Source of the DNA: Craterostigma plantagineum
Taxonomy: Eukaryota > Streptophyta > Magnoliopsida > Lamiales > Linderniaceae
Direction: 5' to 3'
NCBI GenBank assembly: GCA_027422505.1
Contig: JAPQWV010001403.1
Coordinates: 26,675 to 90,674, forward strand
DNA: 64,000 bases
Of the stretch, positions 37,795 to 48,518 are shown one piece after another. Position numbers and translations under genes: made by a program. Numbering within the stretch: position 1 is the first letter of the stretch; every line of letters starts with the position of its first letter. Below the pieces are notes generated by a model. The model was not told the DNA's origin. It did no database searches and was given only the letters and a program-made list of their open reading frames with translations.

Positions 37795-38195
37795 TAACAC
37801 CACGGAGTAGTCAAACTGTCTCTCTCACCGCCAGATAAAACCGCTGACAAGTAAGAATATGAAAGTATTTGGGGCAAATGTTAATTTCAGTAAGATTTGC
37901 GGTTATGAACAGTAGCGACGCAAATTTGGGTTTTTGGAAGTGAGAAAAGTCATAAACGCATTTTCCGTTCCGTTTTGCAGTCGATTGGAGAAAAAAATTG
38001 GGTCTGGGATGTGATTTGAGGATCGATTGGAGATGGTCTTATTAGAGCAAATCCCAATGTTGCAATAAAATAACGTTATCATCCTTTCTAAAATGGCCAT
38101 CATGATGGGCTTGAGCCCATTTAAAGCTTAAATCATAAGTGGGGCCCAAACAACATTGTATCCTATGTATAGTAAAACCTTTTTCTAAAGTAATA
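37795..38195. other. remnant host or TE sequence ending in a MITE-like terminus
   Basis: No gene is seen. A ggagatggtc terminus at 38028-38037 is the inverse of that at 30952. A short palindromic gggcttgagccc follows at 38106-38117. Confidence 0.3.
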
Positions 38196-38434
38196 CTCCC
38201 TCCTTATCTTTATCACATATATTGTTGGGCACGGAAATTAAGATGGTATTATTATAATAATATAGTACAATGAAAAGGTAAAAAGTGTATATTTTAACAC
38301 GTCTTTTAAGAATATTTAATATTATTATATTTATTGTTTGTGATAGTTTTTTTTGCTAAATAAGGAAAGGTGGTAAATTACTGGGACGCCAGAAGAAATG
38401 AAAAAATATTATAAAATTAGCGGGATGGAGGGAG
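38196..38434. mobile_element. Stowaway-type (Tc1/mariner) MITE
   Basis: The termini CTCCCTCC and GGAGGGAG are typical of Stowaway elements, and a TA dinucleotide flanks both sides (38194-38195 and 38435-38436). The interior is AT-rich and about 239 bases long, with no coding capacity. Confidence 0.85.
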
Positions 38435-38436
38435 TA

Positions 38437-40183
38437 ACAATGACTCTCGTAAATTTTATTAATTTAATATTAACAAAAAGTTAATATATTAATTAAAAGA
38501 GTCTTTTTAAATTCAGTTAATTTACTATTTATATATGTTTCATTGATTATATTAATCTATCTACCAATTTATTTGTAACTAATTAAATATACTCATATAA
38601 AATAATAAATTTTATATACAATTAACAATATATTCATGTACACTTGAACACTTGGCTGCATTTTAAAATGTAGGATGAAATTCAATTAGATTTAAATTTT
38701 AAGAAAAATGCTAGTAACAATAGATTCATATGTTAGCAAAATAGCATAATATTGATAATTGCAATATTTTGAATTATTACTTTAGAGTGTTAATGAGACC
38801 TAATATTAATAAAGGAACTTTTTTAAGGATTATTATCTTATCGAAATTGACGAGTTTTTACAAATGCCCAAATCAGATCAGAATATTTTATTAGTTCACA
38901 ATGTTATTAATCAAGTGTGTGATTGAGAAGTTCGAAACATTGAAATCTATCTCTCTCCTTTCCCCAACCAAAAAAGGAGAGATATAGGAGATGGGATCCA
39001 AGAAAAAAAGTAAATAACAATAAATAAATAATAAACAAATAAATAAATAAGTCTTCGTGGCATGGGTTGTGTGATTTGTGAAAAGGATTTCCCCTTCCCA
39101 CAAAAAGGTATTTTAGCTTTTCCCACATTTTTCAACTACTCCACACAACTTCGAATACATACACTTTTTTAATTTGATTTATCCAACTAATATGGGATAA
39201 GCATCTCGAAAAATCCATACCAAGCAACGTTATTGATTGTGTGATTTATTATCACATTTGAATAATATCGTACGTACTGGTGGATATTGTAGATATTTAC
39301 ATACGTGACAAAATTTTAAAAATCAACTAGAAGATATAATGCTACGAAATAAAATACATTATCCAACTACGGCATCTATCTATATGGAGCAATCAATCAT
39401 TCATGCAATTGTAGGCTCAATGAAATGCGGACATTGTTCGTAGCTATAGCATTTTATACGGCCAAATTATAATAACAATAAAGATTGATGAAATCAAGGA
39501 ATACAACATTGATTTTGGGATGACCAAAAAAAAAAAGGTCAAAAAGTTGTGATAAGGTACCTAAGACTTTTCTGTTTCCCACGGAGGTGTTCACTAGCTT
39601 TTGATGGTAATGATTAAGACAATTTGCCTGGATTTAGATCATTGTTACCGTTTAGATTCTGACATATAATATTTAGATAATTGCATTTATAATTATATAG
39701 TCATCACCTATATTGAAAATAAGATTATTCACTCATCAGAAAAAAGAGAAAAATCAGCGATTTGTTGGTAAAATATATAGGATGGACGAGAGACTCAAAT
39801 GCATAAATAAAAGAGAGCAATACAATCAAAATTAATAAAAAGATAAAAAAAAATGTATGATACTGTGAGTGAGCGTGTGTGTCAGATTTAGCTGTCATAA
39901 TTTCACATTGATTAAATTAGGTGTATATATGCTAATTACAAAAAAAATAATGACATACAACATATGTAGAGAATAGGGTAGGGCATGCATTGTGTTTGGT
40001 GCTTGGCTTTTATTACATCGTTTGTCCTCTCTTACCCATCTTTCTTGCACACTCTTTATCTAACCTCACTTGTTGCATCTCAAGTCAAAATAAACACACA
40101 TCTTCTCTGCTCTTCTCTTCTCTTCTCTTCATCCTCACACAGATACACATATAATGCGTGCGCTGGGAAAAAAGCTCTTATTT
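38437..40183. other. AT-rich upstream region of the MIR166 locus
   Basis: No protein gene is supported. From about 39970 the sequence becomes pyrimidine-rich, with repeated TCTTC words (40100-40133), as is common close to plant transcription starts. It probably contains the MIR166 promoter and start, but no definite TATA box can be chosen. Confidence 0.4.
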
Positions 40184-40191
40184 TCTTGAGG

Positions 40192-40212
40192 GGAACGTTG
40201 TCTGGCTCGAGG
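40192..40212 (+). ncRNA. miR166-5p: miR166 star (5' arm)
   Basis: It has the usual GGAA...TTGTCTGGCTCGAGG layout of MIR166 star strands and pairs with the mature arm. Confidence 0.85.
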
Positions 40213-40353
40213 CCCTTAATAAGATCTATAGCAAGATTTCAAGAATTTGATATTTTTATTTAATCTCGTATTTCTTGAAAGCAGTGGCAAATAACTTAAT
40301 CTGATGATCAGTTCTTGGGAAACTGCTGTAATTAGAATCACTGTTTAGTGACC

Positions 40354-40374
40354 TCGGACCAGGCTTCATTCCCC
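40354..40374 (+). ncRNA. miR166-3p: mature miR166 (3' arm)
   Basis: The 21 bases start with T and match the highly conserved plant miR166 sequence. They pair with the star at 40192-40212 with about 2-nt 3' offsets. Confidence 0.93.
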
Positions 40375-40380
40375 CCAAGA

Positions 40381-41946
40381 TTTAGCCATCCCCTTTGAAA
40401 TCATCAGACATGTTTATATATTCCCATCTGAAATAATGTCTTTCTTCCTTCATATATATGTGTTCTTATTAAGATATTCTAAGATGCGAGATTTTTTCCC
40501 CCTATTTTCGGGTACCAAATGGATGGGGATCTCTATATTCATCACACACACACACACACACACATACACACTAGAGTGTGTTGTGTTGTTTTATTTCTTT
40601 GATAAAACTTTTTTTCCCTTTGTTGTCAGTTATTACAGCTAATGATGGCTTCAAGAATCTATCTATGATTGTCTGTTTTCTGCCATCTTTTCCCCTTCCG
40701 CCCCAATTTGCATATGATGGCAGAATAATATATTTTCTTGCATATATATATATATATACCTTTTTCTAGGGTTTTTAATTGTATGGTTCTCAAAATACTC
40801 TTAACATCAGCTAGATCTGTACCCAGCTATTTCTTTCTTTTCTCAACAATGGCTTGCTAGCTTCATATTTTATGACATCGCTCTCTTGAACTGCAAAGGG
40901 TTATCTCTCTCTTTTTGTTTTGTTTTTCAACTTTTTCAGACATATTTACAGCCCCAAAGATTGTCTTAAAATATCTGTCTAATAACTAAGTGATATCGAG
41001 TGCTTGAGGAAGCTATAAGGGTTCTTTTCTTTTACTTTCTCTTCTGTGTAAGTAACTAAGCAAAGTCGACTTATGACTTGACGTGTCTATTATATTACAC
41101 AATGGTTTTTTTTTTTTGCTCAGTAGCATACACAACAGCTATAAAATTAATCGATATGTCTCAGTTGCATGCTACGTACTGAATGTATGAAGTATTCGAT
41201 GGGACGACATGGTTTTATTCTGCACAAATCAATGGCTTGTAATAAGGAAAACTTGTCATCGTTCAGTTATGTCAAGATTAGTATTATATATATATACACA
41301 TCATTTTTTATCCGATGTGTTTAATTTGTACGGTGAATTTTCCCAGCATATTTTTTTGGAGAAGGAAAGTGTTAAGAAAACAATGTTTTTATTATTTGTG
41401 CATTCTTTTGTAGAACGCTTTCATTGGAATATTGACATGAAAGATGCAAGAAACTGAATCATGCGTGTACGAAGGGATCTTAAAGAAGAAGTGTAAATGA
41501 AAGAAAAAAAATCTTCTACTTTTTAAATTTCTCTTTTCTTGAAGCAGCGAAAAAGATGAGATTTTGGGATGGAACAGAAAAAGAAAAGAAGTAGCTGACA
41601 TATACATAGTCTGGAGAGGAGTGCTGTAATAGTAATTTGCTCATTGTGTAATCAATTGCTATTGAATTGATGCTGATGCGTCGTAGCATGCATTAAATGC
41701 ACCTCAATTATCATCTACTCAATTTAATATTTGAATGTTATATAGGCCAAGTTGTTAGATATCTAACAATAATATCATGAATTCGTTATACATAAATATG
41801 GACTGCCACATTGTGAAAGAAATAATTATATTTACCTGCAATATATACCGTATACATATACATACACAAATTCAATTCACTTATATCCCAATTCCCATTG
41901 AAAGCACATGTCTGTGGATATTTCTACACACACACACACACACATT

Positions 41947-41977
<31 letters not shown>

Positions 41978-42410
41978 ATATATTATCTATATTCTTTTTA
42001 TTTTTCATTTACATTTAATCTTTTTCATATAGTCACGATCGAGTACCTACTGAGTCGCTTGTCAGTTCAAGTCGTGCAAGATTTTTGCTTTTTTACTCCC
42101 ACAATTTCAGCAGCAATACAATAGCAGCTCAGTTTTGTATCTTCATTTGGTCCTTATCTTACTAATTTTTAGATTTCGATACCTCTTATAAGTGCATTCT
42201 AATTACTATTTTGTCCTTATTCTTTTTTATTTAGCGTGATATCATTACAAGTCATTTTTTCTTTTTATTTCCTTAAAAATAACACCAAGTTAGAATTTAA
42301 CTATAAGATTTAAACTATTTTTCCCAAATAAGATATCAACTATTTAACACATAAAAAAACTAACTCAAAGTACAATGTAATATTAGGAACCAGATCTCAT
42401 CTCACTTTTT
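40381..42410. other. downstream of MIR166; primary transcript remainder and microsatellites
   Basis: No protein gene is supported. The first kilobase may be the 3' part of the MIR166 primary transcript. Microsatellites occur at 40542-40568 (CA), 40742-40758 (TA), 41928-41944 (CA) and 41946-41990 (TA). Open frames in this stretch contain no recognisable domain. Confidence 0.45.
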
Positions 42411-42729
42411 TGTGCCACTTTTTGAGTCACTTTCAAAAACATCACTATGTATTGTTCCGATTAGGCGTTTTAAAACACCCGTAAATGACATTATCTCATA
42501 AATACTATTATACCAAATGCTAAAATATAAAAAAATTATATACAATCTAAATTATGATAGAGAAAAATGTATGATATATTGAAAGTACGATAGAAAAATG
42601 TACATTATATTGAATTTTTTTTGTGTTTTAGCATTTGGTATAATAGTATTTATTATATTATGTCATTTACGAGTGTTTTAACACTAATCGGAACAATATT
42701 AGTCATGTTTCTGAAAAGTGGGACAAAGA
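42411..42729. mobile_element. fold-back MITE with about 100-base arms
   Basis: The left arm (around 42411-42515: ...CACTTT..., TTGTTCCGATTAG, CGTAAATGACAT, ACTATTATACCAAATGCT) is repeated in reverse complement at 42620-42729, with the same blocks and few changes. A spacer of about 100 AT-rich bases separates them. A transcript would form a long hairpin. It lies about 280 bases upstream of the small membrane-protein gene. Confidence 0.75.
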
Positions 42730-43011
42730 ATATTATCGAAGTGGAGGAGTGTGAATATTATGCCAATGTAAAAGTACCACGGAATTTACATTTAATACTA
42801 GAAAATAAAAGGGCTCAGCCCATTATTGTTTATGGTGGTAAAATGGGCTGAGAGCATGATTTAGGCCCAAACAATTATTTATTATTTAAATTTATTTTTC
42901 TTTTTTGCGTTGGGGTTAACAGATTACAAAAGGCAAATCAGGGAAGATTAATAATCAGTTGATCGGAGAAAACCTGAAAACCACAGTAGAGATCGAAGAG
43001 AGAAAAGGGTT

Positions 43012-44286
43012 ATGTTGCGAGTGAGATTGGCGTCGTTTTTCACCGGCGCCGCTTTGGCATCAGCTGTGGGTCTTTACTATCTTCAGAAAGACTACAAAAT
43101 TGCTCACCAAGCCATTTATCACAAGGTTTTGTTATTACATCACTTGTTGTTTTTGCATTCGAATTTCTGAAATGTGAAGTTGGATGGTCGATTGTTTAGG
43201 TGTGAACCTGTTCCAGCTTTATCGTATCAAAAATACTTTTAGAAAGAAATCGATGAGCTCTTCTTTGATGGGTAAAAAAAATCTGATTTCTGTATTCCCT
43301 CTTAACGTTTGTTCAAAAAAGATTTGGGACATGATTGGGGTATATATGTAATCTCTGACCTTCCTTTCTGTGGAAGTGCTGAGGTAGTAGTAGGGTAAGA
43401 TTGATTAAGGTATTGAAATTGATTGAATTTTAGGGTTCCATCCTTGCAGCGATTGGTTTAGCTGGAGTAATCTCTTTTATTTGTACGTTTAGTCGGATTG
43501 AATGATTTTTCAGTGTGTGATTAGCTTACACATCCTCAAAACTATATATTCTATTATACTGTTTATGGTGCTACATTCGTTATGTGGTTGTGGACTTGTG
43601 GTAACATGAGAACGTTTCTTAGTTGTAGTTGATATTTAGTCGGTGCTATTTAAAACATTGTCCAGTAAGGAATTAACCATGTAATTGTTTAGGCTTAAGT
43701 TAAGGAACTTGGAATTGAGGCTATGTTTTGTTGTCTTTGCATATCATTGATTTAGTCGGGCTTTAAGATCTTTTCCGGGCTGTGTGTACCTTTTATCGGT
43801 GTTTCCGTCATAGATTTGTCATTTATATTTACGGGATGGCGTTCACTTCAGTGTCTTTGAGGCTTCTCAAGTGCATGGTTTTGTATTCTTGATTGATATG
43901 AGAGTTATGGTTCTGCAGTTTTTTCGGTTTTCCTTGGCATTTTAGCAACTTTGAGAACTCCTCCATATTCTCTAACGGCTAACTATTTAGTGTGAATTGA
44001 AAGAATAAAGACACTTAAGGCATTACTTTGCCCAAAATAAACAAACGGTGAAACTGAAGATATAACACGGGTGAGGTGATGTTTCTGGAATATACCGCTA
44101 TACATGTTTATCCCCAGCTGATATTTATAAGCATATATCGACAATGTGTGAGTATGACATTTTTTTCTATCTCTTGATTTTCACTCAGACGAATAGCCTT
44201 TACGAATCTTGGATGGGCGTATATCAGCCCTGGAGAAGTTGAAAGAAATTGAGTCGGCACCAAAGAAGGTAGAAGCCTCTGAGTGA
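43012..44286 (+). CDS. small plant membrane protein of unknown function, two exons
   Basis: Exon 1 is 43012-43125 (MLRVRLASFFTGAALASAVG, then LYYLQKDYKIAHQAIYHK). Exon 2 is 44189-44286, with GT-AG borders and a 1063-base intron. The product has about 70 residues: one N-terminal transmembrane segment (residues 8-24), a Lys/Tyr-rich stretch, and a short Lys/Glu-rich coiled-coil-like tail (ISALEKLKEIESAPKKVEAS). I believe this resembles a conserved family of short plant proteins with an FFTGAA...GLYYL motif, but its function is not known to me. Exon 2 lacks one T near 44212 relative to the frame needed to reach the TGA at 44284. The stop codon lies inside the 8-base target duplication of a hAT transposon. 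Confidence 0.65.
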
Positions 44287-44290
44287 TAAC
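44283..44290 (+). repeat. left target-site duplication GTGATAAC of the hAT element
   Basis: It is identical to 47951-47958 and includes the stop codon TGA (44284-44286) of the small membrane-protein gene. Confidence 0.9.
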
Positions 44291-44986
44291 TAGAGCTGAA
44301 AAGTTGGGCGGGCCAGCCCATCGGCCCAGATTGAGTGGGCTGCCCGAAGTTGTATGGGCTGGGTTGGGCTGGCCCAAAGTTGTATGGGCTAATGAAATGG
44401 AGGCCAACCCGGCCCTAGCCCAGGGGCTGATGTTTTTGGAACTTTTAAAATTTATTATAATATATAATATTAATTATAATTTAAATAATAATAAAATAAT
44501 ATATAGATTAAATAATATTAATTAATACAAATAATATATTAAATTATAATTTACATAATATTTCTAACAAAAATATATTCAAATTTCAATATTATATTTC
44601 AAGTGTTATTTTTTAAAAAAAAAATTAAGAGGCGGGGATTCCCCGAGGGGATGGGGACGGGGGAAATTTCGTCCCCAAATTTCGTGCACGGCTAATTCAA
44701 GAATAAACAAAGACGTACTGTTAATTCAAGAAATAAACAAAGTAAAGAGCTTCATCCATATGACACTTATATCAAAGCAATAGCAATGTAACATCCCAAA
44801 AGAGAACATAAAAGTAGTCACTAATCAGTTGAATCCTGCAGAGATGCATGCATTCTTCTAGTTCTAATTCTGCATTCTCCCTGTACGACAAACAACTGAA
44901 ATCAAAATCGATTTTAAGCTATATTATTGTAGCACTATACATATGTATATAACCTGATAACAAAACAATAAATAAATATTAATACC

Positions 44987-46987
44987 TAAAGATCCAGCTC
45001 GAGTTCGTTAAATCCATGCAACCAGTTACGTGTACAAATAAGAGATTGGACAGTTTCTGGGAGCAATGAATTCCTATATTTGTTCAAAATACGACCACCA
45101 ATGCTAAAAGTAGACTCCGAAGCAACAGTCGTAATTGGGATGCTCAAGATATCTTTCGCCAATAAGGCTAATTTAGGATATCGATATCTATTTACCTTCC
45201 AATACTCTAAGACATCCATAGAACTAGCATCATCTCCATTCTCCAAATATAAATCAAGTTCAGACTTACATACTTGTGAAGATTCTTGTTGTAATTCTTT
45301 ACGAAAAGCCTGCAATTCACAAGAAAAATAATATAATTATTCAAATAAATTATAACAAACTTCATCAAACACTATAGCAATTGCGCAATTATAAAACTTA
45401 CATCAAGAAGTGAAGTAGATTAGTGGTCAAAGCCCTTGAATGATGTGAATAAGAATCAAGCTCTTTCATTCCTTTTGTGGGATGCGAATCAGACGATTCT
45501 CCAAATTTTTCATAGACAGCAAATAATTTTTTCAAAGCTTCTTTTACCTTGTCTACCTTCTTCTCATAACATGTAGGGTCCAACTGTTTGTAACAATATC
45601 TCAAACTCCAACTTCGTATTTGGATCGAGGACACATCCAAATGCAAGAGTGAGAGAATAATCATCCAATACTTACCGAATTTCTCCTTCATTTCTTTTAC
45701 CATATCTGCGATTACGTTGTCTTCAGAAACGATAGCTTTCTAAGCTTCAACTCAATACTCGCAACTTGCATGAAATAGAGGTTGGAAGTTGGATATTTGA
45801 CCCAGACATCATATTAGTGATGTCATAAAATGGTTCCAACAAGTCGCACATTTTTTCCGCTCTTTCCCATTCTTCTTTAGTTGGACTAACCAAGGAATTT
45901 CTACTGTTGTAGCATAATGAGGTAATTGCATTGCGATACTTTATTGCAGCCACAAGCATCAAGAATGTCGAATTCCATCTAGTGGGTACATCTAACTTCA
46001 AGAAACTTCCACCAACATCTTCCAAGTTCTCATCTTGAATACATTTTTGAAACTCTCTCATTCTTCCTTCTGAAGATCTTACATATTTGACACAATCTCT
46101 AATTCTTTTCAGCGTATTATCAGCCACTTTTAACCCCCCTGAACAATCAGATTCAAAATATGAGCACAACATCTTATATGAAAAAACTCGCCCCCACATA
46201 ACAAATTGCCTGCAACTGAAATCTTTCTTTAAGAATCTCGACCATTTTATCATTAGAAGCAGCATTATCCAATGTAATAGAAAAGATTTTTGAATCTATT
46301 CCCAAGCTTTCAAAACCTCATAAAGTTTCTGAGCTAAGAATTCCCCAGTATGAGCACCATCCAATTCAACAAAAGCAAGCAACTTAGAATTCAACTTCCA
46401 AACCCTCATCTACAAAATGAGCAGTCACAGTCATGTATCCTTGTACAGTAACAGCCGTCCAAGCATCTGAAGTGAGAGAAATACGTCCACGAAGAGAAGC
46501 CAACAAATGCTTCAACTTTCTTTTTCAGCAGCGTACACTTTCATGCAATGGTCTCTTACTGTTATTCTACTAATAGGCTTGAAATCAGGATTAAGAACTC
46601 TAAAGACATCATTGATTCCTTCATAATCAGCAAAAGAAAATGGAAGATCGTGCATTATAATTGCTTTGGACAATGCATCTCGAAATATCTTATCATCAAA
46701 TTTCACTCTCTTCACAGTTTGATTACCAAGCAAATCACCATCATGATACTTCAGATTTTTCAGACAATTTTCAGCATGCCTTCCTAAATGAGAAGTTCCG
46801 GACGTGGATACACAAATCATTTTTTTACAATACTTGCACTACACATTTCTACTCCATCAATCGGACCAAGCCTATCAAAATGTTGCCATGCCTCAGATCT
46901 CACCCTTTTTTTACCTGATTTAGTGGAATCATCTGAACCCAATTCTTTAGCAGGAGCTGAAGTAAGAGACGAATGCGAACTCTCCAT
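44987..46987 (-). pseudogene. hAT transposase (RICESLEEPER/Ac type), nearly complete but frameshifted
   Basis: The start is MESSHSSLTSAPAKELG at 46987. In order there are the BED zinc finger (CKYCKKMI...GTSHLGRHAENC, around 46870-46770), DLPFSFADYEGIND (46820-46512), the RNase-H-like core with SLTSDAWTAVTVQGYMTVTAHF (around 46500-46410), LDVPTRWNSTFLML (46265-45747), KFGKYWMIILSLLHLD (45703), and a complete hAT dimerisation domain ([31 protein letters not shown]) ending at 44987. Some breaks are one-base shifts like those in host genes, so the true protein may be intact. Introns are possible near 45390 and 46270. Confidence 0.85.
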
Positions 46988-47770
46988 ATTCACGCCTACA
47001 AAGCACATAAACATATTTTTTCTCAGACGACAAGAAAAAAAGCCAAAGTGCTCAGTGGAAAAGTACCTCGGAAGTTATTAAGAGCCTACTACACAAGCAG
47101 ACAAAACAGAGTAGTCACAATGAAACACACCATCCAACCAAAATACAGCATAACCTCCAAGCAGAAACTAATGGAACATCTAGCACATTAGCTGAAAAAT
47201 AATGCTCCTCCACTTCCAATGAATTAAACCCTAGCCATACTATAAGCTTTTCAATAATAAACAAGCGAATATGAAGATATCACAAACCACGGCAATAATC
47301 AACAGCATATTAAATACCGAAGAGTTTCTCACAAGTTAAATTACTTTAGGTATGAAATTTAATAATTGAAAAAACATTCAAGTTTCTACTTCAATAACGA
47401 ACGGTGTTCATCATACCTGCGTCAATACTCATTCCCCACAAAAAAAAAACACATCGATACCTCCAAACCCTAGTTTACCGCATATACACCAATTCTCCAA
47501 ATACAAAACGTATACACAGCAACACGGGGGAAAAAAATCAACCTAACCAACAAAAAACAGCAAAAAAAAAAGGTGGCAAACAACACGAAAAATTCAGACT
47601 ACCGTCAAGAGATGGACGGCCAAACGAGGTTATGAGACGCAAGCTTGAGCTCCTTCGATTGACTGTGCTCACTGCTCGACCTGAGTTATCTGTGAATCGG
47701 TATTTTCGATGATGTTAATTGGGAATTTGGGGATTTAAAAATTGAACTTCAGCTATAAGTTCCACACCAA
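46988..47770. other. 5' region of the hAT transposase gene
   Basis: This is the leader, probable intron and promoter of the minus-strand transposase. It is AT-rich, with no further coding block recognised. Confidence 0.4.
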
Positions 47771-47950
47771 CGGGCTAATTTAGCCCAAAACCATCGGGTT
47801 TTTAGGCCCACAGCCCACTAACCCGCGGGCCTGGTGGGTCGGGCCAATTGGCCCAAAATGATTTTGGACTACCCAAATATAGGCCCATATCAAACTTTTT
47901 TTGGGCGGACTGGGCTGGCCCATGGGCTCAGGTCCAAACTTTCACCTCTA

Positions 47951-47958
47951 GTGATAAC
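47951..47958 (+). repeat. right target-site duplication GTGATAAC of the hAT element
   Basis: It matches 44283-44290 exactly. The sequence after it is the displaced 3' UTR of the small membrane-protein gene. Confidence 0.9.
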
Positions 47959-48518
47959 CGCCGAGCAACAATGTGAAACCGAACTAAGTTTCGTCCTCAA
48001 CGAAGATCGCTTTTATTATGTTTGTTGATATTCGTCGAGGCGAATGAATCTTTCTGTGTCTTCGGTATGGCTTTCGACTTCACGAACCGAATCTTAAATC
48101 TTGTTATATATGAGCCATCCTTTCCTCCCTGTTCAGAAATTATAGATTTTCCATTTCATCTCAGGCCCTACGTTATTACAACCCAAGTACTTTTAACATA
48201 GACGTAGTATATGTCATCAACTTAAATCAAATTCCATAGCGTTATGCATCGTCGTAAATTAATTCCATTGCTTTATATTCTTCCCAACACAATTCTCTGA
48301 AACTAAAACAACCATGGTAGAGATGTCTTTTATTACGTATCTTTATTTTTCTCAAAACGAACGACCTACAAATGGTAATCAAATAGAAATTCAGGGGAAC
48401 AGAAACGAAACTCATTTCCAGGAGGAGAAAAGTAAAAAAAGAACAGTTTATAATACACCTCGGCTTCGATCACAGATCCTAATATTTGCTTCTTTGGAAC
48501 AACACATTAGAAACAAAA
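47959..48518 (+). other. displaced 3' UTR and downstream flank of the small membrane-protein gene
   Basis: Before the insertion, the bases after the stop codon would have been the cgccgagcaacaatgtg starting here. The hAT element therefore now separates the coding region from its original 3' UTR. No gene is seen. Confidence 0.6.

Larger units (their letters stand above)
40184..40380 (+). ncRNA. MIR166: MIR166 precursor hairpin
   Basis: The 3' arm contains the invariant 21-nt miR165/166-type sequence at 40354-40374 (TCGGACCAGG...CATTCCCC). The 5' arm contains the matching star at 40192-40212 (GGAACGTTG...GGCTCGAGG). The lower stem pairs UCUUGAGGGGAA (40184-40195) with UUCCCCCCAAGA (40369-40380) with few mismatches, as in known MIR166 precursors. 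The loop between the arms is long, about 140 bases. miR166 directs cleavage of class III HD-ZIP transcripts and sets leaf polarity, vascular and meristem patterning. It acts after DCL1 processing and AGO1/AGO10 loading. The strand is fixed by the mature sequence. Confidence 0.95.
44291..47950 (-). mobile_element. hAT transposon with perfect 8-bp target duplication
   Basis: The ends are TAGAGCTGAAAAGTTGG and, in reverse complement, TAGAGGTGAAAGTTTGG. They are flanked by GTGATAAC at 44283-44290 and 47951-47958. The subterminal regions are rich in GGGCTGGCCC-like words on both sides (44310-44420 and 47770-47935). The interior carries a nearly full-length transposase on the minus strand. The perfect duplication and conserved ends suggest a fairly recent insertion. 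Confidence 0.93.

Noticed and set aside
39985..40263. Plus-strand open frame of 92 codons over the MIR166 region
   Set aside because: It overlaps the miR166 star arm, is low in complexity and has no protein family resemblance.
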